Below the pieces are notes generated by a model. That model was not told where the DNA came from, made no database searches, and was given only the letters and a program-made list of their open reading frames with translations. Shown one piece after another: positions 54,823 through 62,175 of a stretch of DNA of 64,000 nt (within the stretch, counting starts at the first letter, position 1; each line of letters begins with the position of its first letter). Origin of the DNA: Bacillota bacterium (lineage in GTDB: Bacteria; Bacillota; Sulfobacillia; Sulfobacillales; Sulfobacillaceae); assembly GCA_023511625.1 (NCBI GenBank), contig JAIMBD010000002.1, positions 62,001 to 126,000 of the forward strand. The letters run 5' to 3'. Position numbers and translations under genes: made by a program.

Positions 54823-55857
54823 TTATGCCTCGGCTGCCCGCGCGGTCTTCGCCCAGTGCATCAGTCCTTCCAACACCGCCGCTGCCGCCCCGCGGTCGAT
54901 CGACTGCGCCGCCTGGGCGACGCCTTCGCGCACATCGGCCACGGCCCCCGCCGCCCACAGGGCTGCCGCCGCATTGGCCAGCACGGCGGCGCGCACCGGC
55001 CCCGAAAGGCCGTGCAAAATCTCCCGGCACAAGGCCGCGTTGTGTCGCGGATCGCCCCCCTTCAACGCCTCCACCGGCACCTCCGGCAGGCCGAACGCCT
55101 CCGGCGTCCACTCCCCAAAGCGCACCGCCCCGCGCTCGACCAATCCGAACCAGGTGGGACCGGCTAGGGAGACCTCGTCGAGTCCGCCGGCGCCGTGGAC
55201 CACCACGGCGCGCTCGGCTCCCAGACGCGCCAACACCTCCGCCATCGGCTGCACCCAGGCCGGGTCGGCCACCCCGACCAGCTGAAATTCAGGCCGCACC
55301 GGATTGGTCAGGGGTCCTAGCCAGTTAAAGGCCGTGCGCACGCCGAGTTCCCGGCGCGCCGGCGCGGCGTAACGCATCGACGGGTGCACGGCCTGAGCGA
55401 ACACAAACCCAAAGCCGATGGTGTCAATGGCTTCAGCCACCCGCACGGGGTCAACGTCCAGGGGCACCCCGAGCGCCTCCAAGAGGTCGGCACTCCCGCT
55501 TTGCGAACTGGCGGCACGGTTGCCATGCTTGGCCACCCGGATGCCGGCACCGGCCGCTATCAGCGCGGCCGCCGTCGAAACGTTGAAGCTGAGCGAACCG
55601 TCGCCCCCCGTTCCCGCAGTATCCAACAGCGGGCGCTTCCGCACGGGAACCTGCCGCGCGTGGCGACGCATGGCGCGGGCAAAGCCGACCAGCTCATCCA
55701 CCGTCTCCCCCCGCGCGCGCAGAGCCATGAGCAGCCCTGCCACCTGGATAGGGCTCGCTTGGCCCTCCATGATGGCATCCATCAAGGCCTCGGCCTCCAC
55801 CTCGCTCAAAGGTTGGCCGCGCCCCAGCCGTTCCAACATCGCGTGCACAAGACTCAC
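54823..55857 (-). CDS. trpD: Anthranilate phosphoribosyltransferase
   Basis: A 344-residue enzyme that transfers phosphoribose to anthranilate. It has the signature LLDTAGTGGDGSLSFNVST (PRPP loop), AKHGNRAASSQSGSADLLEALG and GPLTNPVRPE. It lies two bases after trpG and 13 before trpC. Confidence 0.97.
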   Translation of the reverse strand: MSLVHAMLERLGRGQPLSEVEAEALMDAIMEGQASPIQVAGLLMALRARGETVDELVGFARAMRRHARQVPVRKRPLLDTAGTGGDGSLSFNVSTAAALIAAGAGIRVAKHGNRAASSQSGSADLLEALGVPLDVDPVRVAEAIDTIGFGFVFAQAVHPSMRYAAPARRELGVRTAFNWLGPLTNPVRPEFQLVGVADPAWVQPMAEVLARLGAERAVVVHGAGGLDEVSLAGPTWFGLVERGAVRFGEWTPEAFGLPEVPVEALKGGDPRHNAALCREILHGLSGPVRAAVLANAAAALWAAGAVADVREGVAQAAQSIDRGAAAAVLEGLMHWAKTARAAEA

Positions 55858-55859
55858 GC

Positions 55860-56444
55860 CTATCCCCCCTTTCGAACCGTTTGAGCCCAGCGCAAGAAAT
55901 TCCTCAACAAGTCGAGGCCCTGCGGGGTCAAGATCGACTCCGGATGGAACTGCACGCCGACCACGGGATACCGCCGGTGGCGGATGGCCATTACAGTGCC
56001 ATCAGCCGCCGTGGCAGTCACGGCCAGCGCCTGCACACCCGCCACGTCGACTGCCAACGAGTGGTAGCGGCCGCCCCACAACGGGTTGGGCAAGCCGGTA
56101 AAGATCCCCTGCCCGTCGTGATACACCTGATCCGCCTTGCCGTGCATCAGGCGCGGCGCCGGCACCACCCGCCCTCCGAAAGCCACCGCGATGGCTTGAT
56201 GGCCCAAGCAGACGCCCAAAATCGGCGTGGACGCTCCGAGAGCCTGGATCAAGGGCACGGAAATGCCGGCGGTTTCCGGACGACCAGGGCCGGGCGAGAT
56301 CACCACCGCGTCGGGGTTCAACCGCCGGCAGGCCTCCACGGTCAGAGCGTCGTTGCGCACCACTTCGGGCGGGGCGCCCAGTATGCCCAGATACTGCACC
56401 AGGTTGTAGGTAAAGGAATCGTAGTTGTCGATGACCAGAATCAC
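55860..56444 (-). CDS. trpG: Anthranilate synthase glutamine amidotransferase subunit
   Basis: A 194-residue class I glutaminase that supplies ammonia to TrpE. It starts ILVIDNYDSFTYNLVQYL, has the nucleophile cysteine in ILGVCLGHQAIAVAFGG, and the histidine-glutamate pair in VGVQFHPESILT. It overlaps trpE by four bases (ATGA). In some bacteria it is shared with para-aminobenzoate synthesis; that cannot be judged here. Confidence 0.97.
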   Translation of the reverse strand: MILVIDNYDSFTYNLVQYLGILGAPPEVVRNDALTVEACRRLNPDAVVISPGPGRPETAGISVPLIQALGASTPILGVCLGHQAIAVAFGGRVVPAPRLMHGKADQVYHDGQGIFTGLPNPLWGGRYHSLAVDVAGVQALAVTATAADGTVMAIRHRRYPVVGVQFHPESILTPQGLDLLRNFLRWAQTVRKGG

Positions 56445-57895
56445 AGCCAGGGCTCCCCTTCCGCCTCCAAGACCGTCAACCCTGCGGCTGCCTTATTGAG
56501 CGACTCCTGAAACTCGGCTTCCGGCCGAGAATCGGCCACCACGCCGCCCCCCGCTTGGACCGACGCCTGGTGGTCGCGCACCTCGATGGTGCGAATGGTG
56601 ATACACGCATCCAGGTCCCCTCGGTGCGAGAGGTACCCCACGACACCTCCGTAGGCCGCTCGCGCCTCGGGTTCTAGTTCTTCGATGACTTCCATGGCCC
56701 GAATTTTCGGCGCTCCGGTCAACGTTCCGGCCGGAAAGACGGCGGCCAGGGCGTCGAGGCTGTCCAGCTCCGGTTGAAGCTGGCCGCGCACCTCTGACAC
56801 GATGTGCATGACGTGCGAGTAGCTCTCCCGCTCCATGAGGTGGGTGACTTCTACGGAACCATAGCGGCACACCCGCCCGAGGTCGTTGCGGGCCAAATCC
56901 ACCAACATGGTGTGTTCAGCCCGTTCTTTGGGATCGGCGATCAACTCGTCCCACAAGGCGCGGTCTTCGGCTTCGGTGCGGCCGCGCCGGCGCGTGCCGG
57001 CGATGGGCCGGTTGATGGCCCAACCGTTTTGCACCCGAATCAGCGCCTCCGGAGACGAACCCACCAACGTCACCCGCGGCGTCTCCAGATAAAAGAGGTA
57101 CGGCGAAGGATTCACACGCCGCAACCGCCGGTAGAGGTCAAACGCATCCCCGGCAATTGGAGCCCACAGCCGTTGCGACAGCACCACCTGGAAAATGTCC
57201 CCGGCCAGGATGTAACGCTGAGCCTGCGCCACCATCTCCAGATACCGCTCGCGGGAGACGTTGGCCACAATCGGCCCCACCCGCCGGGCCTTCGGGGGCA
57301 AGACCGGCCAGGGTGCCTGCATTTGCTGGACCATGGCCTCAGCCAAGGCGCGGGCCGGTGCCGGCTCGTCCGCGTCGCCTTCGGCAATCACCGTCACGGT
57401 CTTTTGGCGATGGTCGAAGGCCACCACGGCCTTGGGCCACACCCACTCCCACAGCGGCCCGCGTTGGCGGTGATGGCGCGGCAGCCGCTCCAGCCACCGG
57501 ACCCAATCGTAGGCGAAATAGCCGACGGCCCCGCCCGGAAACGGCAGCTCCACCGCCGAGGGCACGGCCACCCGGAATCGGTCCTGGGCCCGGCGCAACA
57601 CCGCCACCGGATTCGGGTCGACGTCGAGCACCGAGCCGTCCGCCCGCAAAACCGCCTGCCCCTCCTCTTCGACTAATCGCGCCCACTCCCCTACGGCGAT
57701 AAACGAGTAGCGCGCCACTTTCTCGTCGCCCTCGACGCTCTCAAGCAGGGTGTGAGCACCGAGGGGGCGCAGCCGCACAAACGCCCCGATCGGGGTCAGA
57801 TGGTCGACCGCCAACGTTGCCACTACCGCCATCCGGGGCGCTTCAGACCCTTGCCACACCGTCATCGCCGCCTGGATGCCCGAACCCGCGCCCAT
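56441..57895 (-). CDS. trpE: Anthranilate synthase component I
   Basis: A 484-residue chorismate-using enzyme. The N-terminal LLESVEG motif corresponds to the tryptophan feedback site, and the catalytic half includes IFQVVLSQRLWAP, LFYLETPRVTLVGSSPE, PIAGTRRRGRTEAED, LVDLARNDLGRV, the TGAPKIRAMEVI loop and GGVVGYLSHRGDLD. I chose ATG 57895, five bases after GGAGG; the longer open frame runs back through the T-box leader. It is the first gene of trpEGDCFBA and is controlled by attenuation on uncharged tRNA-Trp. Confidence 0.97.
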   Translation of the reverse strand: MGAGSGIQAAMTVWQGSEAPRMAVVATLAVDHLTPIGAFVRLRPLGAHTLLESVEGDEKVARYSFIAVGEWARLVEEEGQAVLRADGSVLDVDPNPVAVLRRAQDRFRVAVPSAVELPFPGGAVGYFAYDWVRWLERLPRHHRQRGPLWEWVWPKAVVAFDHRQKTVTVIAEGDADEPAPARALAEAMVQQMQAPWPVLPPKARRVGPIVANVSRERYLEMVAQAQRYILAGDIFQVVLSQRLWAPIAGDAFDLYRRLRRVNPSPYLFYLETPRVTLVGSSPEALIRVQNGWAINRPIAGTRRRGRTEAEDRALWDELIADPKERAEHTMLVDLARNDLGRVCRYGSVEVTHLMERESYSHVMHIVSEVRGQLQPELDSLDALAAVFPAGTLTGAPKIRAMEVIEELEPEARAAYGGVVGYLSHRGDLDACITIRTIEVRDHQASVQAGGGVVADSRPEAEFQESLNKAAAGLTVLEAEGEPWL

Positions 57896-57906
57896 CGTCG
57901 CCTCCG

Positions 57907-58208
57907 CAAAAACAAAAGAACCGCCCCTTTCGGGACGGAATGCCTTCCGCGGTGCCACCCCAATTAGGTCCTCGCACGGACCTCTCTCGTCTTCAGGTAC
58001 GGGACCGATGGTCCGATACCGCCTCTTCGGTAACGGGAGAGGACCCCGTCCGATCCTACCCAAGGCCCCAAGGCCTTCTCGGTCGGCAGCTCCCAGGCCC
58101 ATTCCCACCGGCTCCGGCTATCGGCCTCTCACCTCGCGCCGACTCTCTGTAAGCGTTCCCCGGCGGTACTCTTCCTGTTCTTCGCCTTTGCGCCATCAAT
58201 GGTGTTGC
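57907..58208 (-). ncRNA. Tryptophan T-box leader of the trp operon
   Basis: All T-box parts can be read on the minus strand: the stem I start GAAGAACAGGAAGAGTA, AGAGAG, GGTGAGAG, the specifier loop GGGAATGGGCC with UGG (Trp) at 58101-58099 after the usual GAA, the T-box GGGTGGCACCGCGG (57960-57947), and the terminator CCGTCCC-GAAA-GGGGCGG (57938-57921) with a T-rich tail. The acceptor bulge UGGC pairs with a GCCA end, matching discriminator G73 of bacterial tRNA-Trp. Specifier and bulge therefore agree independently. Confidence 0.96.
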
Positions 58209-58214
58209 AAGCTC

Positions 58215-58243
58215 ATGGTATACGTTCCCCCTGCCGCCGTCAA
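58215..58243 (-). promoter_or_regulatory. Promoter of the trp operon
   Basis: On the minus strand TTGACG (58243-58238) and TACCAT (58220-58215) are separated by 17 bases. The decayed IS607 element begins almost directly upstream of the -35 hexamer. Confidence 0.65.
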
Positions 58244-58339
58244 GCGACGGTTAGCGTTCGCGATTGCGGCCAGGGCCGCGCAGCACAGGCGCGTTGCAGC
58301 GCAAGACGAAGGCTTCCGCGGTCAGGAGCCGTTGCCGAG

Positions 58340-59032
58340 AACCGGGCCGTGGATTCCCGACCTCCGCCCGTGGCCAGGCGGAGGTGCCGGTCTTACGGGC
58401 AGGGGCCCGGCCGACTTCCCGCCTCCTCCGGGACTGGCCGCCTGGCGGCGGGGCCTCCGTCCCGTCCACGGGCGTTTAGCGTCTCCGGGCCACTGCCGGT
58501 GACGGCGGCCACCCAGTCCGCGCGGTTCCGCGCCGCGTTCGCGTCCCGAATCCAAGACCAGCCCGCAGGCGTCGCAGGGAAACGTCCGCGCTCCGAGCGG
58601 CAGCCGATCCGTCGCCACGCCGCAGGCCGAGCAGCGCTTGCTGCTGGGATCGCACGGATCCGCCTCCCCGAGGCGCGCTCCCTCCCACACCGTCTGGTAG
58701 GCCATTGGCGGCGCCGCTCCGCCAACGCCGCATCCGCCAGCGCTCGGCTCAGGCGACGGCTCCGCGCCTGCGCAGCGTCTCGACCACGACGATCCCGGCG
58801 GGGCGAGCCAGCTTCGCCGTGAGCAGGTGCCAGGCGTCCTGGCGGATGGGGGTAACGCGGGGGTGGGCGCGGGTCAGCCTCCGCCGGGTCTCGGCCCGGT
58901 GCGGGCTTCCCGGCTGGCGTAGGTCCAGCTCCCGATGCCGGCGGGGGCTCCCCCGGGGGAAGCCAAGGCCCGCTCCACCCGGGTGGAGGGATCGGAGGCG
59001 AACCGGAACGCCAGGGGGTTCTCCCGACGCAT
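58340..59032 (-). pseudogene. tnpB: TnpB remnant (RuvC-type RNA-guided nuclease family), internally deleted and frameshifted
   Basis: From ATG 59032 the reading MRRENPLAFRFASDPSTRV matches the start of IS607-type TnpB. Soon after, the sequence jumps to the RuvC-II region (LTRAHPRVTPIRQDAWHLL, then ARPAGIVVVETL), implying loss of roughly 190 codons. Next comes the C-terminal part in other frames: RRLSRALADAALAERRRQ, DPSSKRCSACGVATDRLPL, FPCDACGLVLD and finally DANAARNRADWV. The zinc-finger cysteines remain, but the RuvC-I aspartate region is gone, so no activity is expected. Confidence 0.82.
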
Positions 59033-59059
59033 CCTCCTGGGCCGCGCAGGCCAGGGCGC

Positions 59060-59585
59060 GTTCCGCCCGGCGGCCACAGAGCCGGGCGCAACAGCTCGTC
59101 CGGACCTCGATCCTGTCCGGCACGAGGTCGTCCTACCCCGCCGCCGGATCAACCACCCCTAGGCGCCGCCCCTGTGCGGCCAGCGCCGCCGCGAGGGATT
59201 TCGCGCCGCATCGCGCCCCGCGGTCGCGGTGGTCGACCCCAATCCCGCCATACTCCCTAGAGCCCAGCACGCCAAGAATCCCTTGGCGGGGCCCGTTTTC
59301 AGCCCGCTGCCGACCTCGGACGCCCGACGGGTGACCGGTATCCCGGGCTCGGCGGCAACGGTAGCGAGCAGCGCCACCGGGCGATCGAGGTCCGCCTGCT
59401 GGTCAGCGGCGGACACCCGCGCGGCCAGCACCGCGCCCACGTTCTGCCGTTCGACCGCGTCCACCAGAATCGTGCCCGTCGGAGTCTGCCTGGCCGGGAC
59501 GGGAAGCTTTCCCCCCGTTTACCCGTGCCAGGCGGTCTTGTCGGGGATGCCGTGCCGGCGGCCCAGTCTGAGAGTGTCAGGGGGA
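59060..59585 (-). pseudogene. tnpA: IS607 TnpA serine recombinase remnant
   Basis: Across several frames the sequence reads RHGIPDKTAWHG, stop, then GKLPVPARQTPTGTILVDA (the MerR-like N-terminal part). It continues VLAARVSAADQQADLDRPVA (serine-recombinase motif; the catalytic serine corresponds to RVS) and ASEVGSGL, then after a frameshift VDHRDRGARCGAKSLAAALA and RIEVRTSCCARLCGRRAERA. At least two frameshifts and two stop codons interrupt it. It precedes tnpB in the order typical of IS607. Confidence 0.85.
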
Positions 59586-59588
59586 CAT

Positions 59589-59605
59589 GGTCCCGTACCG
59601 GGACC
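59589..59605. repeat. Palindrome at the upstream end of the IS607 remnant
   Basis: GGTCCCG-TAC-CGGGACC lies just before the tnpA remnant and 26 bases from the end of the neighbouring O-demethylase gene. It may be a recombinase-binding site or mark the element's end; this is inference from position only. Confidence 0.45.
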
Positions 59606-59630
59606 TAACCGGCCATGATATCCCCAGCAG

Positions 59631-61055
59631 CTAGGTACCCTCGCCCGGTATCATTCCCCTGCCCCTCCGCGCTCGCCAGGCCCGGGCAGGAGCCGCATAT
59701 GGCACGGGAGCCACAGTGGCCCGGATTTCCTTCATCGCGTGGGGTTCCACGGAGGGCTTGCGCGATCCGCCATCCGGCTCTCCCCACAGCACGACCACCT
59801 CCGTCCCTGGATCGGCGTACTCCGGATCCACCATCGCCAGCGACAGCATGGCGCGATCGTTCCAGCAAAAGCCGTTAGAGGTGGAGAACCCGATGCCCTT
59901 GCCTCCCGAACGATTCAACACCTGGTCGTATTGCCACATGGCATATCGAGAGACCGGCCAGTCGAGGTATTTGGCCGGCAGACCGTCCCGTCGCAGCCAA
60001 GACGCCATCGCGCGGACGACATCGTCGGCGTTCCAAACCAGCGTCACCTTGGTCCGGTGTCGCACCTCGCGCATGGCCTCCAAGGCCTCGCGGCCGACAA
60101 AGTCGTGATCGAACTTGAGTAGGTGCCCATACCCGAGGTCCCAGGGGGTAAGATAGTAGTCCTCGATTTGGGGGGAGAAAAAGCTTCCCCCCAAGGATCC
60201 GGTCGCTTCGTAGCTTGTGGCCGGGAGCCAACGGCGGTAGGCCTCCAAGGCCGGCGCGGTGTACACGGCCGGAATGGGCGAAGAAATCCAGCCCGACTCT
60301 AGCGTGTTGGTCCCGTAAGCGCGGGAACCGACCTGTTGCAAGCCGAACTCTGCCCCGGCCGTCACGATGGCCTCCCGGACGGACTCTGCCCACTCGAACG
60401 GCCCGAAGATTTCCCCGCCCGCGACTCCCACCATGCCGTGATGCAACAATCGAACCCGCCAGGGCCCGATCCGGATCCAGTCCCAGTGGAAAAACGGCAC
60501 CGGCGGAAGCGGCCCACCGTGCAACTTCTCCAACAAGGCAGGCGCCAATGGACCCTGAAGCTGAAACCGGAACATGCGGCGCGGCCGACTGGGATCCTGG
60601 ACCGACCACTCATCGCGCTCCACGGTCACGTCCAGCCGACCCGTCTCGGCGTGAAACTGCACCCAGTTGTGCACGGACGGACGACCCACGAGCTGCAAGG
60701 TTTCCGGGGCCAGATAAAACAGCACCGCATCGCCGATGACGTAGCCATCTGGGCTGACCGCCACCAACTGCTTGGCCTGCCCCGGCGCGAAGCGGCGAAA
60801 CGAGTTGATGCCGAGCTGCTCCAGCAGGCGCACGGCATCAGGACCATAAAGATAGAGGTCGGTCATGTGATACGACTGATCCAGCAACGCCACCGTCTCG
60901 CGCCAAGCGCGTTGTTCGGTCCGCCAATTGGTAAACTCCGGGGGCACCACCGGAAACGGGCGCGCCCCGCTGGCATTGTGGTACAGGTACGCACTGACGC
61001 TCGGGTGCCGCTCCACGATGTCCTGCAGCGTCTTCGGCGACGGATTGGTTGGCAT
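59631..61055 (-). CDS. Tetrahydrofolate-dependent aryl O-demethylase, LigM/DesA-like
   Basis: A 474-residue member of the aminomethyltransferase (GcvT) fold, closest by eye to vanillate/syringate O-demethylases of Sphingobium. Shared segments are PVVPPEFTNWRTEQRAWRET, DQSYHMTDLY, VSPDGYVIGDAVLFYL, SVHNWVQFHAETG, GSRAYGTNTLESGWISSP, LPATSYEATGSLGGSF and EDYYLTPWDLGYG. It would move the methoxy methyl group from an aromatic acid to tetrahydrofolate. The ordinary glycine-cleavage role is unlikely given length and these motifs. The start is ATG 61055 behind GGGAGGGGG. It is divergent from a dienelactone hydrolase. Confidence 0.87.
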   Translation of the reverse strand: MPTNPSPKTLQDIVERHPSVSAYLYHNASGARPFPVVPPEFTNWRTEQRAWRETVALLDQSYHMTDLYLYGPDAVRLLEQLGINSFRRFAPGQAKQLVAVSPDGYVIGDAVLFYLAPETLQLVGRPSVHNWVQFHAETGRLDVTVERDEWSVQDPSRPRRMFRFQLQGPLAPALLEKLHGGPLPPVPFFHWDWIRIGPWRVRLLHHGMVGVAGGEIFGPFEWAESVREAIVTAGAEFGLQQVGSRAYGTNTLESGWISSPIPAVYTAPALEAYRRWLPATSYEATGSLGGSFFSPQIEDYYLTPWDLGYGHLLKFDHDFVGREALEAMREVRHRTKVTLVWNADDVVRAMASWLRRDGLPAKYLDWPVSRYAMWQYDQVLNRSGGKGIGFSTSNGFCWNDRAMLSLAMVDPEYADPGTEVVVLWGEPDGGSRKPSVEPHAMKEIRATVAPVPYAAPARAWRARRGRGMIPGEGT

Positions 61056-61163
61056 GGGCAAGACCCCCTCCCTGCACAAGACCGGGACGCCTTGGTCTTG
61101 ATCCGACCCCCAGACGGACCGAGAGCGAACACCGTGTGCCGCCGCTCCGTCTTGGCAATTTTC

Positions 61164-61192
61164 AGCCTAGCGGGTGGATTGCGGCGCGTCAA
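61164..61192 (-). promoter_or_regulatory. Candidate promoter of the O-demethylase gene
   Basis: On the minus strand TTGACG (61192-61187) and TAGGCT (61169-61164) are separated by 17 bases, about 110 bases before the start codon. The 299-base gap to the divergent hydrolase gene holds nothing else that I can identify. Confidence 0.5.
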
Positions 61193-61354
61193 CGGCTGCC
61201 GGCGCGCGGGCTCGATCGCTGCTCCCAGCGAGTTTCTCCTCCACCACCCTCGCCGCCGGATGCTCGAGCCCGCCCATGGGTTAAACTGGATCCGAGACGG
61301 GGCCCGCCGTTGCGGATGCGCCCGTGATCATGTCAAGCAGGAGGCGGAAGCGCC

Positions 61355-62131
61355 ATGGCGGTTCCAGGCCAAGTCACCGATCCGACCCGCATTGAAGCCG
61401 GTCCCACCGACTACCCAGATGGACAGGGATGGGTTACCGGATACCTGGCCCGACCGCGGGGAAAGGATCGGGCTCCAGGGCTGGTGGTCATTCATGAGGC
61501 CTTCGGCCTAAACGATCACATCAAAGATCTCACGCGCCGGTTCGCCAATGCCGGATTCAACGCGCTGGCGGTTGACCTGTACGCCCGGCGCGGTGCGCCC
61601 AACCCCCAAGATATGCAAGATGTTCTGACCAAAATGTTCGCGTTGCCGGATGACGAGGTCGTGCACCACTTAGAGGCGGCCATCCAGTGGATGAAGACCG
61701 GGCCGGTGCAGGCGCCCAAGGTGGGGGTGATCGGATTCTGTTCGGGCGGCCGCCAAACGCTGCTCGTCGCCTGCCGCAGCCGTGCCGTCGATGCGGCCTG
61801 TGACTGTTGGGGCGGTTTCATCACCCGGGCGACACCCGACCGGGAAACCACGCCGGAGCGCCCGGTGCCCGTCATCGACTTGGTGGCCGACCTCGCTTGC
61901 CCGCTGTTTGCGGTGTTCGGGGCCGAAGATCAGAATCCCTCCCCGGCCGACGCCGACCGGTTGCAGGCTGCGCTCATCCGCCACGGCAAAGCCGCTACCA
62001 TCAAGGTGTTCGCGGATGCGGGCCACGCCTTCTTGGCGGACTACCGACCGAGCTACCGCGAAAAGGCGGCGTTTGAGCTGTGGCCGCAAATCGTCGCCTT
62101 TTTCGAGCGCCACTTGGCTCCCGACGCATAA
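61355..62131 (+). CDS. Dienelactone hydrolase family protein
   Basis: A 258-residue alpha/beta hydrolase of the DLH type. The catalytic set is visible: C129 in VGVIGFCSGGRQ (cysteine nucleophile, diagnostic of the family), E48 in VVIHEAFGLNDHI, an aspartate in FGAEDQNPS and a histidine in DAGHAFL. Classical members open dienelactone during chloroaromatic breakdown, but many act on other lactones or esters. The ATG 61355 follows CAGGAGGCGGAAG. Its position opposite an aryl O-demethylase suggests a role in aromatic-acid metabolism, which remains inference. Confidence 0.88.
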   Translation: MAVPGQVTDPTRIEAGPTDYPDGQGWVTGYLARPRGKDRAPGLVVIHEAFGLNDHIKDLTRRFANAGFNALAVDLYARRGAPNPQDMQDVLTKMFALPDDEVVHHLEAAIQWMKTGPVQAPKVGVIGFCSGGRQTLLVACRSRAVDAACDCWGGFITRATPDRETTPERPVPVIDLVADLACPLFAVFGAEDQNPSPADADRLQAALIRHGKAATIKVFADAGHAFLADYRPSYREKAAFELWPQIVAFFERHLAPDA

Positions 62132-62139
62132 GCACGCGG

Positions 62140-62175
62140 CGGCCCCCCGGCGCGACGCGCCGGGGGCCGTTTTTT
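62140..62175. terminator. Terminator between the dienelactone hydrolase gene and recG
   Basis: GGCCCCCCGGCGCG and CGCGCCGGGGGCC form a 13-base stem with one bulged base, followed by GTTTTTTAA on the plus strand. The T-run runs into the recG stop codon. Confidence 0.9.

Larger units (their letters stand above)
58245..59610 (-). mobile_element. Decayed IS607-type element (tnpA-tnpB remnant)
   Basis: About 1.37 kb between desA/ligM and the trp promoter holds, in IS607 order on the minus strand, a broken serine-recombinase gene and a broken, internally deleted TnpB gene. Both have frameshifts and stop codons, so the element is not mobile. IS607 elements have no long inverted repeats, so the ends are estimated: the left end lies near a palindrome at 59589-59605 and the right end lies just before the trp -35. 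Intact relatives are about 2 kb, which agrees with the deletion seen inside tnpB. Confidence 0.8.
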
